Positions 48,859 through 61,354 of a stretch of DNA of 64,000 bases are shown in pieces. Each line of letters opens with the position of its first letter. The stretch's first letter is position 1. This DNA is from Moringa oleifera. Lineage: Eukaryota > Streptophyta > Magnoliopsida > Brassicales > Moringaceae. Where the stretch lies: contig JAJFZO010000889.1 in the NCBI GenBank assembly GCA_021397835.1, forward strand, positions 2,046,001-2,110,000, given 5' to 3'. A program made the position numbers and the translations under genes. The notes below the pieces were generated by a model that had not been told where the DNA came from, did not search any database, and was given only the letters and a program-made list of their open reading frames with translations.

Positions 48859-50047
48859 CTAGGGTTTAGTCCTATTTATGCTTTGTAATTTCCTCTTTCC
48901 GTTTGTCTCTTTCCCATCTAAAGCAGCTGCCTTTGTGCCCCAAAGGCAAGCCACAGTGGCATATCCAAATCCAATTAGGAAAACGCTACGTGCTTTTGCA
49001 AAACTTGAGTTAACTTTCTCTCAAAAAGTATCAAGCATCCGGTGCCCATCCACGCAGAATTTGCACTTCAACCATGTCTTGTACTCATCAGATCATAATC
49101 CACCACCAGAAATAAAGAACAAAAGCAATACGTATGCTGTGATTATTATCATCAAGGAAATAGCTTTTAAGAAAAGTAATCAAGAACTTACAGGTGGGTA
49201 AAGAGGTGGAGCTCCAGATGAAACCCTGACCCTCAATATGGCTGTTGCAGTCCGTCGTGGAATTGACGCCATTGTTGCACACGCAAACAAATGAATCACT
49301 AGGAGGAGCATACCCACATAACCCACCGCTCATTTCACAAGTGTTGCACTTGTCATCCAGGTAGTAAGTATCGAAGGCCCCGTGCGTGTACTTCAGTGCC
49401 ACCCCATACTCCCACCTAGACGGATCGGTGGGGTAGTCCCGAACCGACACCACTGAGGCATACCCTTGGCACCTGAGTGCACGCAGGTCCAAGTCGCCCT
49501 TGCGGTTGAAGTTCGCCGGCGAGTAGACGCAGCACGTGTTGGTGGGGGCGAAGAGTGGGAGGCCGAGGGAAATGACAGAGGGACACGTGTAGATAGAGGC
49601 GCAAAGGTGAGAAGAGGCAGCGTCGCAGATAGGGGAGCCCTCGATGGTGAGGGCGGAGGTCGGGGGAGTGCACGAGAGGAGGAGGAAAGTTGACGGACCG
49701 AGCTGGAAAGGGCTGGCCCAGTCAAGGCCCAAGTTGGGCGATGGTTGCATGGAGGTGCATGTGGACATGGAAGGAGGGTTGATGATCACGGTTGAGGTGG
49801 CATAAGATATGAAGGTGATGGGGTATGAGCCAGTATGAGTGGTGAGGAGGAGCCGGTCCGACGAGCAGGCCACGTAGGGTTGGAAACGGGGCGAGCCGCA
49901 GCCATGACTAGTACCAAATGGGTACTTGACCTCTAAGGAACCGCAGGTGGATCGGCAAGTAGGCTCTACTGCCGCTGGCTGCCAGGGGCTGATGATGATA
50001 ACGAAGAAGAGAAAGGTGAAGGAAAGAGCACAGCTCACTACCCTCAT
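48859..50047 (-). CDS. GUB_WAK-type galacturonan-binding cell-wall protein, 2 exons
   Basis: A secreted Cys-rich protein with the extracellular domain of wall-associated kinases but no kinase. Exon 1 is 50047-49192 and ends acct|gtaagt. Exon 2 is 48992-48859 and starts after an aaaag acceptor. The sum is 990 bases or 329 aa. The signal peptide is about residues 1-27 (hydrophobic FTFLFFVIIIS). GUB_WAK_bind follows with CRSTCGSLEVKYPFG and GCG, typical of pectin-binding WAK ectodomains. A second Cys cluster, CNTCEMSGGLCGY with VCVCNNG, lies at about 233-262. Exon 2 adds a hydrophobic segment (FLIGFGYATVACLWG) and a basic tail, so the protein is membrane-anchored or GPI-like. The first exon is certain. 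The second is the only in-frame acceptor I found and fits by phase and hydrophobicity. It could bind oligogalacturonides without signalling by itself. Confidence 0.85.
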
Positions 50048-51829
50048 TTCATTCCTCTCTCTAGAGCCAGTGAGACAAAGTGAACGCTACTAGAGGTCTG
50101 TCTTATTTTATTGGTTTTGTAAAGGAGAAAGACACGTATCCTATACATTGTACCCACCCACTAGTGAAACTTCTTCAGCAAGGTGGAGGTGATATACTCA
50201 CTTTCACTCACTCAATATGCGACCTTAATTAACCATTTTTCAAAGGAAAAACAATGAAGTTAGTTTTTTTGAATTTGATTATGTTGATTAATCTATGGTT
50301 TTGGGATATCCCTTTTATGGTCAAAACAGAGATATGTGTTAAACTTTTTGAATTCTATATAAATGAGATTCAAAATTAAGTATGTGCTATAAATAATAGG
50401 TAATTAACTAAGTTAATTTAGAGCATATAAATTGCTTCCAAAAGAAAATGTACTTTGAAATCAGCTCAAAATAACAAAATTTGTTAAACTTTGCGTGATT
50501 TGAAGCTAGTGTATCAAACATAAATGGTGATCAGAATTAATTAGTGTTTTCTTACTCCATGGATTGGAAATTAGTTGTTTGAGTAATTCTTACACATGAG
50601 GATCTACGATGAATAGGAGTTATTATTGTATAATTACAATATAAACAAATATTATGTTCGATCATGGGCTTGATAAAGCAAATAAAGATAAGCATCTTCG
50701 AGAGGGAAAAGAGATAAGAATTTAATAAAATGATAAAATTAAAGGTATAAAGCTTAATTATATAAGTGAAGATATTTTACAAAGGTCAAATGATTGTCGG
50801 TGTAAAAACAAATTGAATGATTTGAACAAGGAATATAATGCTTGTTTATATTATATTTTACTTACTAATTTTCATTTTCTTATGTTACTATATATTATAT
50901 TAATATATGCTTAAATACTTAACACAAGATCCTTTTTTCTATAATTTTTTTTTAAAAAAGAAAAACTGATATCTACTATTAATTTCCTTTTATTTTTACT
51001 ATTTATTTTTTTGTTTTTGAAAAGTATTCAATATCAAAGTTATCGAATAAGAAAAAATATTAATTTTTTATATAGATTATATTGTCATTATTTTTTATGT
51101 TTTAAAATAATATTATTTATGAAGTTTTAATTTGGTAACTTAATTTAAGAACAAAGAGCCAAGCATTACCTAATTTATTTAAATGCAAGCAAAAACAACA
51201 ATTTGATTACACCAAATTAGTACCATCTTCTTGGAGAACTTAAGAAAAAAAAAGAAAAAAATTCTCTCTAATGCAATTTGATTAAGTTACATAATTTCTG
51301 CAAAAGCAAAACCCGACCAACGTATAACTGATGATATCACAATTATATAAAAAAGTCAAATAATTTAATTATATGAGCATCAATTTTTACTAGAAATATT
51401 GAAATTTTAAAATATTATTACTATATAAATACACAATATAATAAACTTATATTTACTATAGTATATTATATCATATATTTATTTTCGTCCAACAAAAACC
51501 TTCAAAAATTCCAACACATTTAAGCCCAGGTCCGTGCTCTCTACTGTGAACGTTTTCACTGAACGATTATAGGTCAGCCACTCGTGTTGGAGAAATAAGA
51601 CCAAAAATGTTGGTCCCACCTCGAGCACTTATCTCTGCCGTCAAAATTTCGTCACGGTTCAAACTTCGCAAACTGTACGGTGGAAATTATGTTGAAGCCA
51701 GAACAACAATCAATGTGAAAGTAGAGAATAATAGCTCCTTTTGGCTATTTGGGTTTTCCTCTCCAATGAGAGGGCTCTAACCTCATCCTCCCCCTGCCCC
51801 TCTATACTTCTCTTTTGCGAGCGCACCTC
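50048..51829. other. Shared promoter region between divergent genes
   Basis: The galacturonan-binding gene leaves to the left and the DnaJ gene to the right. The middle is AT-rich with no ORF. At the right end a 'cctctatacttctc' box at about 51800 precedes a CT-rich initiator region, a plausible DnaJ core promoter. Confidence 0.4.
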
Positions 51830-52679
51830 ACCGACTTCTCTCTCACTGTCCCTGTTGAGAGAGCGAAACGACTGAGAACGAGCGCTATCTGGTTCGTTTT
51901 GCTTAACGCTCTCTCTAAAAGCCCTAATTTTGTGCTTCAGTACATTTGATAATAGGCTTTCTGTTTTCTCTGTTTTATATCTAGTATTTATGTTTTTGTT
52001 TTTTTGGTTTCTGGTGTGTGCCCTTATCGGAATTTTGTTTTTTCAATTTATTCTTCATCAACTTATTGCAGCTGTTCCATATTGTACTAAGTCCGCTGAT
52101 TACTATTTGTATTTTCGTTTCTTGCACTTCTGTTGACGTTATCTATATTTAGTGTTTAGGAATGATTGTTTTCCTTGAATTATTTATTGCTGGATAAAAA
52201 AATGGGGGAACGCAGTTCCCTGGTTTTGCCAAGTTCTTTTCTTGCTTTGGGAAGCTAACATTTGTTAAATTTATGCTTCTAAAAGAAAAGAAAAATCTTT
52301 CTACTATGCTAAGCAAGCAGTATATTAGGTTTGTTTTATCTTTCTCTTTTGTGTAAGGAACCCGTTACGGATTATTTTCCATAAACTCTTCATTTGTTTT
52401 TCTCAATTCATCTTAGTAAATGCAGATGGATGAAAATTATCTTTAGGTGCAGGTGGGTTGCTGCAGAAATTGTAGTAAATTCCGAAACAAAAGCCTGATA
52501 AAATTACTTCAAATGGCTCATATGATGGAAGATAGAGATACTCAATCTGAAAGTTGGTACATGGATTGCTGTTGTTGTCTTTATAAGTTGTAAATTTACA
52601 AGATGTTATTTTTATTATTATTTGATTCTTTCTTAAAGCTTGAATTAAATGATGCTTCTTTATCCTATAAAATTATCTG

Positions 52680-52815
52680 TAGATTGCCGGGGATCACACC
52701 TGTTAGAGTGGAGTGGGTCTTGTGGAGCCAAGACATCACTCCCCAGGTTAACCATGGGTCGGCCCAATAGTGGCACTGCCTTGAATGCCTTCCTGGTTAT
52801 CCAAATAAAAAAAAC
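52680..52815 (+). repeat. Possible second SINE fragment in the DnaJ leader intron
   Basis: The segment ends 'ttcctggttatccaaataaaaaaaa', similar to the 'ttcttggtatcaaagaaaaaaa' end of the SINE at 53325-53556, and is GC-richer than the intron around it. No convincing target duplication or pol III boxes were found. Confidence 0.3.
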
Positions 52816-53307
52816 TCCATATATGACAGAAACCATACAGAAACCGGTCAGGGGGTTCTCTTTTATATTGTGTTAAAATGTTTTTTCCCCTGTAACGCAA
52901 CTAATGTGTGTTGTATGATAATATGCAATGTGTAAGCTAACAAAATTCAAAGTGTCCTTTTGTCTCATACTTTCTGCGTGAGCCCACTTGAAGATGTTGT
53001 TCACGTTCATCTTATTATTGCCCTCTTTGATCTCTCCCCTCCCCACCCCACCCCCCCCTCCCAAAACAAGAAAAAAAAAAACTTTTTCTTCTTAGTTTAG
53101 CAATTGAATTAAATTTGTCTCATAAAGTTGTGTTATTTGTTTGATATACAGTGGCCATAAATTTGTGTGTTTGAGTTTACTACAAGCCCATGATCACAAC
53201 TAACTTTTTTGATCGTAAACAAATATTACACGCACACATGCACATACAATACATGGCACCAAGGAGGCGTTCTGCATGTACATGTATAGCGAGTTATCAC
53301 GAGGCAA

Positions 53308-53573
53308 GGATTTCCATAAATGATTGCCCCAGTGGAGTTGCGTCAGTGATGGGGGCGGATTGGTGAGGGACCAGGTCCAGGGTTCAAGTTGTTGGGCTGT
53401 TGTTTTCAAAAACCAAAAACCCATGTTATTCCTGGAAGTTGTTTTTGGGCTTAGGATTGTGTCCTTGAGTTTACCATATAAGGGCCAAGTTTACCATACA
53501 GGGTGGATACACAAAGGGAGCCTGCCTTGGGTGGTTCTTGGTATCAAAGAAAAAAAGGATTACCATGAACGAT
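53308..53573 (+). mobile_element. tRNA-derived SINE with 17-bp target-site duplication
   Basis: The body is about 53325-53556 (232 bases). It begins tgccccagtggagttg (box A-like), has ccagggttcaagttg (box B-like, consensus ggttcgantcc) about 60 bases in, and ends in ggtatcaaagaaaaaaa. The flanks are ggatttccataaatgat (53308-53324) and ggattaccatgaacgat (53557-53573), which are 14/17 identical and so a target duplication of SINE-typical length. It lies within the DnaJ leader intron, in the sense orientation. Confidence 0.8.
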
Positions 53574-53961
53574 CACTACCAACTTCAATCTTGAGAGCCA
53601 ACTCTTTCTGTTCATTCTACACTTTCTACACGTCACAATACATCTAGCCTTTAACTAACTTGATTATTGCTTGGGCAAGTAAGTTTTATATTCATTGGCA
53701 TTAATTATCAAGAATTTTATTGATGTTTCGTTGTTTATGATTAAAGGCCGTTGTTATGAAAGGTAAGTAATTTGTATCTCATATTTCACTTTGATTGAGA
53801 AATCAATCACCCTGCAATATACTGGAATTTATTTATTTTTTCATACTTTTGTCTTTTATGGACCATGGTACACTAAATGGTTAGTTCTATGTCATCAACT
53901 TGCTAAAATGTATTCTTGAACTTATTGATTAGCTCCATTTACCTTGCAGAAAGTATATTGG

Positions 53962-56900
53962 ATGGCCATAATACCTTGTCAAAGTACATGGACTGCTCAG
54001 TGGGGTATTCGTCCCCAGTTTTCACTAAGATCATATTTCCCAAGCAGGATATCAACTCCACAATCTGGGTGAGCATCTCCACATATTTGTTTTACTTTTC
54101 GATTTTGAGGCATTCAGTTCATCTTTTGGTTACCACCATATGCTTCAAGAATTTAAATTTCAGGATATGCTGCCTTTTAGCATTGTAGTTGGCTTTGAGT
54201 AAGTATGTTGCAATTTAGTTTTTGGCCTAATGGTTTTTGAAATTATAAACAATGATATGTTATAGACTTAGACTCTATTGGAGGATTGCATACAATTTTG
54301 AAAAACTATTATTTTTACTTGCTTCAATAAGCCCTCCTATGTTGATTGTGTCATCTGCATGGTAATGAACCTTCATGAGCTTCTCTTGTATTAACATGAA
54401 TGGTTTGCCTTCAGAGCCTATAAAGTTCGTAAAACATATATCTTAAAAGTTTTACTGTGTTTCTCTCTAATCAAAGACACGTGCCTATGTACACTTGAAC
54501 ACTTGCATGTGTGTCAGCTTGTTGCCCTGCCTGTGCATATGTATGTCTAAATCTAAATGAAAATAAACATTTAACATGAGGGTCCTTCTATGACTATTTA
54601 CGACAAATTGCGATCTAGTGATTGTACGATCTGACCTTCACTAAAATGGAAAGTGATCTGCAACGAGCTGAAGGGTTCCTCATCCTTATAAATGAACTGA
54701 GGAAACTTCATAGGACTTCCCCAACAGATACTGAACATCTTCTGTTCCAAAACTTATGTGCTCTTCCAAGGAAGATGCGAATGAGTACCATTCAAGGTAG
54801 CAATAGTATCTTCTGTTAAAGTGGAAAGGCAGATTAATAGGTGATTGATTGACTGATCATTGTCCATGGGTGAACTGCAAATTGGATAATTATGGTATTT
54901 CTGTCATTCAACTCTTTCATTGGTTTCTAACCAAGTGTGAGGCCTTGAGAATGGAGCATGCTGAGAAAAAGTCCTCTGAAATTCTTCTGTTTCATATCTT
55001 GATATTTTGCTGACCTTACCATTGAAAGCTCCTAAGAGTTCAAACAGGTCTGGTTGGTCAAGCATCCAACTGGACAGTATATGCCTGCCTTATGTAACAT
55101 GGTGTGATTATTTAGCTACTATTGTTCACAGAAGCAATAACAGTTGAGGAGAGCACTCTGTTACAAAGTATTGCAAGAAGGTCTAATAGAATGTGAGGCA
55201 TAGTTGAGACAGCAGTGCAAGGAAAGCCCTCAAGATGAGTTTTTTTCCATCTTCTAGAGGCATATTCTCATCCCTTTCCAAAAGATGGTTGACATCCAGA
55301 GATGCAATCTTTTGGTTTACATACCTAGGAGGAAAAAACGCATTGGTGGTGTTTCATCAGGTCAAGTTCAGTCGATGTTCTTTGAGCTGCTTGCATCAGA
55401 CATATAATTCCAAATACTAATGTGATAAAAAGAATAGATCTTAAATCTTGTTGAGTGGTCTGGTCAAGGTTGCAGTTGATGTTGGTATGTGACATGGCCT
55501 TGGGGTTGTGCTCTTAGCCATGAGTGGGTACTGCTGGCGCATGGTGGGTACAATGCACAACTGTGCTGTTTGACAATGAAAATGGTCTGTTTGATTGTCA
55601 TGTAACTAGAAGCTTAACATGGTTTCCCTGATCAAGAAGCCTGTTTCCATGTTATCTTCTAAGTGTTGAGAATGGAGGAGTTCTATTGTTTGAGTTCATT
55701 ATTGTTTTGAAAAGATTCTTTATCTGTTTTTTGTCTTGTTACATTGCTTTGCTGGTTGTCTTCAAAAGTCTGCTCTTTGCTGCCCATGTTCAATTACATT
55801 TATCCACAACATATAGTCTTTGGGTTATTGTACTCTTAGTGTTAAATAAATATTTCATTACCATTCTGCAGTGTCACGAGCAGGATAAGCTATTTGGCAG
55901 CACCGAGTTCAAGCTTGTTTTCAAGTGGTTCATTATCATTGTTATCTTTTGTGGGCATGTCACGTGCTCCTTATCGCCGTAGAGGAGCAAGATTCACTGT
56001 TAGAGCCGATGCTGTGAGTATAAACTTAATTTTCCCATTGCTTCATGATAAAACTGGTGGCTGTGTTGGTATTTTTGTTTCCTATTATGGGCTAATAACC
56101 TTTTTCTCCTTGATAGTGGGCTTTCTAGGAATTAGTCCCTAATGTTTCAATTGCATCGATTTAGTATCGGGACTTCTAAATATCTTACATCTCTACACTT
56201 TTCCTTTCACTTGGTTGAGAATAAAAGGGAAAGAAGAAATTCTTCAATAATTTTAAGTTGGAAAAACGAAAGTGGGAAGGAAAAAATTGAGGAAAGTTAC
56301 CTGTTGAAGAAATTCTTTGCTGCCCATAATTTCTTTCCTCTTTCTTCTCGATCCGCTTGTTCTCCCTCTTCTTTTTACCTCGCTCTTTCTACAACTCCTA
56401 CTCTCTCCTTTTTCTTTTAGGTATTAAATAAAAAAAAATTAAAATATAGTTTCTGTTTATATTTGTATGGAGTTAGCCAAAAAAAAAAAAAAGGATTGAA
56501 ATGTAACATTTAAAAAATTTTATGGCTAAATTGATGCAGTTGAAACTTAAGAAAGTGAATAATTGCAAACCCTAAAGTTTGGATACCAAAAATGATATAG
56601 CCCTTCTTGCTTAATTCATGTTTCTTTGGATTCAAATTTGTGTTTCTCTTGTTTAAATTGTAGTTTTGATGGTGATACTTGCACTTAACAATTAATGTTT
56701 TCTATATGCAGGATTTCTATTCTGTCCTTGGGGTTTCAAAGAATGCAAGTAAATCTGAGATTAAAAGCGGTACACCCTTCCTCCTTTTCTTCTGGGTGTC
56801 TTTTCTGGTATTTCCTTATATGATCGCGCTTCATTGCATTTAGTTGTCTTAGTTATTTGTCAGTACCCCTTTTACTACTATTTTCTGTCTGCTCAAAGAT

Positions 56901-59900
56901 TAAAAGACTTACAAAATTTCATGTTTGTTAGTGGGGCTGATGCGTCCATAATGTTTTCCGTTATTGTTTGTGGTTGCTTCGCAGTTTAATAGTACTAGAT
57001 TGATGCATGTATTTGTTTCTTATTCTATTCTTTCTCCTCTTTAATGTCCAACTAGTAAGGAATGTCGTTCTATCACTGGGCAGGGATGGACCGTGACTGT
57101 AGTATGGAGTGTTAGATTACCATGTTATATTTTGGACTTCAAATTTTAAGTTGGCTAAAAGAATTAATATTTCACTCCACATTCAACTTACAAAATATGT
57201 TAAAGTAGAATGCGGCGGCTAAATAGAGTAGTTCATTTTATGTTGAAGCCTTTTGTTATGAAATATATTGGGGGGCGTAACAAAGACTTTTTAATGAAGA
57301 AATTGGGAGTTAGTTTGCTGTGCAATAATGGTTGGTGCTTTAAAAAATCGTTAATGAGTTTCTGTATGACAGAGTAATAAGGTTATTTCAAGAATTTTGA
57401 CTGGTAAATTAATTGGCAACAATTTGCTGAGGAGTTGGGTGCTAAAGATATGAAGTACAATTTTTTATTTGAGTATTCTTTAGTTGTCTTGATGCTCCTA
57501 ATAAAGAAGACTATTGGATTCTGGTATATGGTACCTATTCTGAAAATAAGTTTGTGATTTTGTTGTAATGCTTGTTGGAAGTTTTTTGTCTACAATTGCT
57601 TGAAAATGGAAATTTTTGTAAGTTTTTTGAATTATTTGGATCTTTATAAAATAACAAATTGGGGGATTGAGTTGTGTGGTGATATAAAAATTGAAAACTT
57701 GAGCACCATGCAAACTGTAAATTGTGGTAGAGTGTTTCTGACCATAGTTTTTCTTTAAGACTAGCTGTTTAGAAAAGAGCGATCATGGATTAGATTAATC
57801 TAGAAGCTTAAATGAAACTGTTTTATTTGGTAGAGTCATTGGTTTGGCTTGGTGGAGATATCTTCTATGAGAGCTCTGAAAAGGGCAAGGGATAAACTTA
57901 AGGTTTACCTTGACAGTGATTAGTGGCAACTAGACTTTTTGTTGTAATATATCTTTCTTGAATTGACAGCCTGATTTTAGTAAATTTGTTTTGGCATAAT
58001 CTTCTATCATCCTTCTAATTGTATTCTTGATCTTTTTATACTTGTTTTCAGCTTACCGGAAACTTGCCAGGAATTACCACCCAGATGTGAACAAGTAAGT
58101 CAAGAGTGATTTCTAAGCATGACCCTCTTCCCTTCTTCTTTAGATCCAGTTTTCTTTCTCATGGGATGAGATTGTGAATTTCATTATCGATGTCTTATCA
58201 ATAGCATTTTTATGATAGCATGTCAGACTTTCACACTATGAAATAAACGGACCTGATGGCACAAACAGAAATGTCAGATTTCTCAGAAGCTAGTTCTAAG
58301 CATTTGATTTAGTGGGATAGGTCAGAATAAGCATAAAATTGAATTAAGAATATAAAAATCTATCAATCAAACAAGTAGAAAAAAACAATGAGTGCTTAGA
58401 AGTGGGTGTATGAGTGTGATGCGTGAATTCTAGAAGCTGAATAAAAGGAAAACCTAGTCTTCAGCTTGTGGGTTCTTGTGTATTTGCCATGTGCTAGTAT
58501 TGTGTATAATAAAAGGTTTTTGTGTCTCCATGACTTAACAACCTAAGGCTTTGGGATCAAATATCAAAGCTTATCAACAACTCTCTGAAGCAGTGCTGTC
58601 AAAGCTGATGTTTCAAGCTTCTGCAGAATTGACTGTTGTGTTCATTATGTATGTGGACTCCCATGGTTTAACCCTGTTTCCTATGAGACTTATAGCATGT
58701 AAAAGGAGCTCCAGCACAATGTTTAAGCGATGGTGATATGTTATTAGAGGCTTTACATATGAGGGGAGATTGTTTGAATGTTTATTCAAATATTTGGCAT
58801 CACTAGGCTGGCCTAACTAAGATGATGGAACTAGATATATTGTTTCGGCCACATCCTCAAAGATGAGCTTTCAGTGTAGTTGTCTGGTAGTAGCATCCTA
58901 GTGAATATATACCAAAAGTGATACAAGAGAACCAGCCTGAAATAAATTTACTTGTTTCAGAGGGAGCTGAAGTAGAGAAGAATAAGAGAACAAGAATCAG
59001 ATTTTGGAACTTTTAAGGTAGTATAGCTGTACTGTCAACATCAGTCTCCATAGTTGGTCCTGATCATTGACCCATGTCATTGATCATGACAAGAGTCATA
59101 GGATACCATGAATATAGTGTAGAATATTTCCATATTCCAGATGGGAAGTGTAAGATAATGTCTAGAAGATGGAGATATTTGATATTCATTGGACTAGATT
59201 ATGTTACACTTGGAGAGAGAAAATGTAGAATGACGTGATGGAAAACCAGAAAAAGGTGTTTATCCAAATTTTTGTACTGCATGTTTTGATAACCAGTTTC
59301 CTATGTACATGTTCGTTATTAATGATTATGCTTACTGTCATTTCCTTTATTTGGAATCACTTTACTTTGTTTGCAGAGATCCTGGGGCAGAACAGAAGTT
59401 CAAGGAAATTAGCAATGCATATGAGGTAAACATTCAGTTCCATTGTCAGTTTGGCTTGTGACTTATGATGGGACTGTTGTAGCGTGATTGCCTTGTTATG
59501 AAGTATTTCATGTTTGAGTAAAAAAAATTCTTCTGCAGGTCTTGTCAGATGATGAGAAACGATCTCTTTATGACAAGTATGGAGAGGCTGGACTTAAGGG
59601 TGCTGGTGTGGGCATGGGGGTAAGTTAAATTTCGCTGGTGAAATTAGATCATTGCTTTCAGATTGCTAATCCCCTCAGAGCTTTGCAACACATTACCTTA
59701 TCATGGTTGGGGTTATTTGAATATGCCAGGATTTCAGCAATCCTTTTGACTTGTTTGAGTCACTGTTTGAGGGCATGGGTGGCATGGGTGGTATGGGTAT
59801 GGGTGGCATGGGGAGAAGTTCCAGGACTAGAGCTGTAGATGGTCAAGATGAATACTACACTCTTGTCTTAAATTTCAAAGAAGCAGTTTTTGGGGTTGAG

Positions 59901-60587
59901 AAAGAGATTGAGATAACCCGTCTTGAGAGCTGTGGAACTTGCAATGGATCCGGTGCAAAGCCAGGGACGAAACCATCTAAATGTAGTACCTGTGGTGGGC
60001 AAGGACAGGTTGTCTCATCAGCAAGGACTCCCTTAGGTGTCTTCCAGCAGGTTATGACCTGCTCTTCATGTGGTGGTACTGGGGAAGTGTTTACACCTTG
60101 CAGCACATGTTCTGGGGATGGACGGGTGAGGAGGACAAAGCGGATAAGTCTAAAAGTTCCAGCTGGTGTGGATTCTGGTAGCCGTTTAAGGGTCAGATCT
60201 GAAGGTAATGCTGGAAGGAGAGGTGGGGCTCCAGGTGACCTCTTTGTGGTGATTGAAGTTATTCCAGATCCTGTCCTAAAGCGTGATGATACCAACATTT
60301 TGTACACCTGCAAAGTTTCATATATAGATGCAATTTTGGGGACTACCATCAAGGTTCCAACTGTAGATGGCATCGTTGACTTGAAGATCCCGGCTGGGAC
60401 CCAACCAAATACGACCCTTGTAATGGCAAAGAAAGGGGTTCCAGTACTAAATAAAAGCAATTTGAGGGGTGATCAGTTGGTCCGTGTGCAAGTTGAAATT
60501 CCTAAAAGACTGAGTGGCGAAGAAAGAAAACTTATTGAAGAGCTTGCTGATCTAAGTAAGGGCAAGACAGCTAGCACCAGGAGATAG
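53962..60587 (+). CDS. Chloroplast DnaJ (Hsp40) chaperone, DJA5/DJA6-like, 7 coding exons
   Basis: A type-I J-protein of the plastid that presents clients to stromal Hsp70. In Arabidopsis, members of this group are implicated in iron-sulfur cluster assembly. Exons are 53962-54068, 55872-56013, 56712-56769, 58052-58094, 59377-59425, 59539-59619 and 59730-60587, 1338 bases, 445 aa. Residues 1-83 are a Ser/Arg-rich transit peptide ([20 protein letters not shown] at its start). The J domain is 84-148 with HPD at 112-114. A Gly/Met-rich linker, [14 protein letters not shown], lies at 175-188. The four CxxCxGxG zinc motifs are at 228-291 ([32 protein letters not shown]), all intact. The substrate-binding C-terminal domains follow to [15 protein letters not shown]. 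All junctions are GT-AG and in frame. The start is fixed by agreement with family N-termini. Confidence 0.97.
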
Positions 60588-61259
60588 TTGGGTGTTGTTT
60601 GTCTGGAGCTATTTTATGTCCTGCTCTCCCCATGGATTGGCCTCCCTTTGGTAGATGCAACTTTTGGAGAACCTTGGTGCATCCTCAGAAGAATTTGGGA
60701 GTCACAGTGCCAGAGTCATTTGAACCATGGAGTGTAAGCAGGTGTTTGTAGGAGTAGGAACAATTATATTTTAATCATTTTGTCCTATAGAAAGATCTGT
60801 TTAGGTAAAGAGAGTGAAAACAGGAGAGGAAAAATGAATGTTTATTCCTCTTTGATTTTGTCTTATATTTAGATGGACTCCACATTACCTTTTTATTTAT
60901 TATTCTTTAAAATTGAGGCACTCTGAGTAAGATGCAACCTCTAGCTGTCAACCGGAATGGGAAATGGGTTCTTTTGAGTTTCTTTCCATACATTTCAAAG
61001 CATTGTCTATGCCAGTGCACATCAATTTGTCATAAACTTTATTTCTCTGTGCTCGTTACTGGTAGTTTGTCTACATTTTTGACTCCAATGGGTTGACATT
61101 AGCCTCGATTCCTTACCATAGATACAGGAGTGTGTTCCAGGAACGTGCATGTTAGAAACCCACCAGTAATCAGCAGTAGAGGATTGATTTTGCTTTTGTT
61201 CTATAGACTCAGAAGGATCACTTGAGCCCTCTCAACCGTGGGAGGAGAAATTGTTAAAT
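60588..61259 (+). other. 3' UTR of the DnaJ gene and spacer
   Basis: No ORF of interest. The probable 3' UTR extends through the less AT-rich 60588-60870. The last bases form the 3' flank of the tRNA gene on the other strand. Confidence 0.5.
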
Positions 61260-61266
61260 AAAAAAA
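61260..61266 (-). terminator. Pol III T-run terminator of the tRNA gene
   Basis: On the minus strand seven T residues follow four bases after the tRNA 3' end, the usual RNA polymerase III stop. Confidence 0.8.
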
Positions 61267-61270
61267 GGGA

Positions 61271-61354
61271 TGGGGTGAGAGAGGCTCGAACTCTCGACCT
61301 CAGGATCACTCTAAGCTATGAGACCTACGCGCTAGCCAACTGCGCCACCACCCC
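61271..61354 (-). tRNA. tRNA-Met(CAT), elongator, with intron
   Basis: The minus strand reads GGGGTGGTGGCGCAG, then TGGCTAGCGCG, GGTCTCATA, GAGGTCGAGAGTTCGAGCC and TCTCACCCCA. The acceptor stem pairs GGGGTGG with TCACCCC (one G-U), leaving discriminator A. The T-arm has GTTCGAG. The anticodon CAT is followed by A37 and then an intron of about 10 bases (61307-61316), the position used by plant elongator tRNA-Met genes. Exons are about 61354-61317 and 61306-61271. The initiator tRNA is excluded by the acceptor sequence and the intron. The gene looks functional, with intact A and B boxes. Confidence 0.97.

Larger units (their letters stand above)
51830..53961 (+). other. 5' UTR and leader intron of the DnaJ gene
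   Basis: A GC-richer, CT-rich first exon (about 51830-51890) is followed by a possible donor (ctatctg then gttcg). The acceptor ccttgcag at 53942-53949 lies 12 bases before the ATG at 53962. Introns in the leader are common in plant housekeeping genes. This is inferred from signals, not from transcripts. A C-rich run (about 53037-53063) and one or two SINEs lie in it. Confidence 0.5.

Noticed and set aside
49393..49725. 110-codon minus-strand ORF rich in Ser, Pro and Arg
   Set aside because: It is a frame-shifted reading of the GC-rich first exon of the galacturonan-binding gene.
53958..53964. Alternative DnaJ start inside the exon at 55872 (in-frame TTG at 55894)
   Set aside because: There is no ATG there, and the upstream exon supplies an ATG with a family-like N-terminus that joins in frame.
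59855..60460. 201-codon minus-strand ORF
   Set aside because: Antisense to the DnaJ zinc-finger exon. The sense reading has four intact CxxCxGxG motifs.
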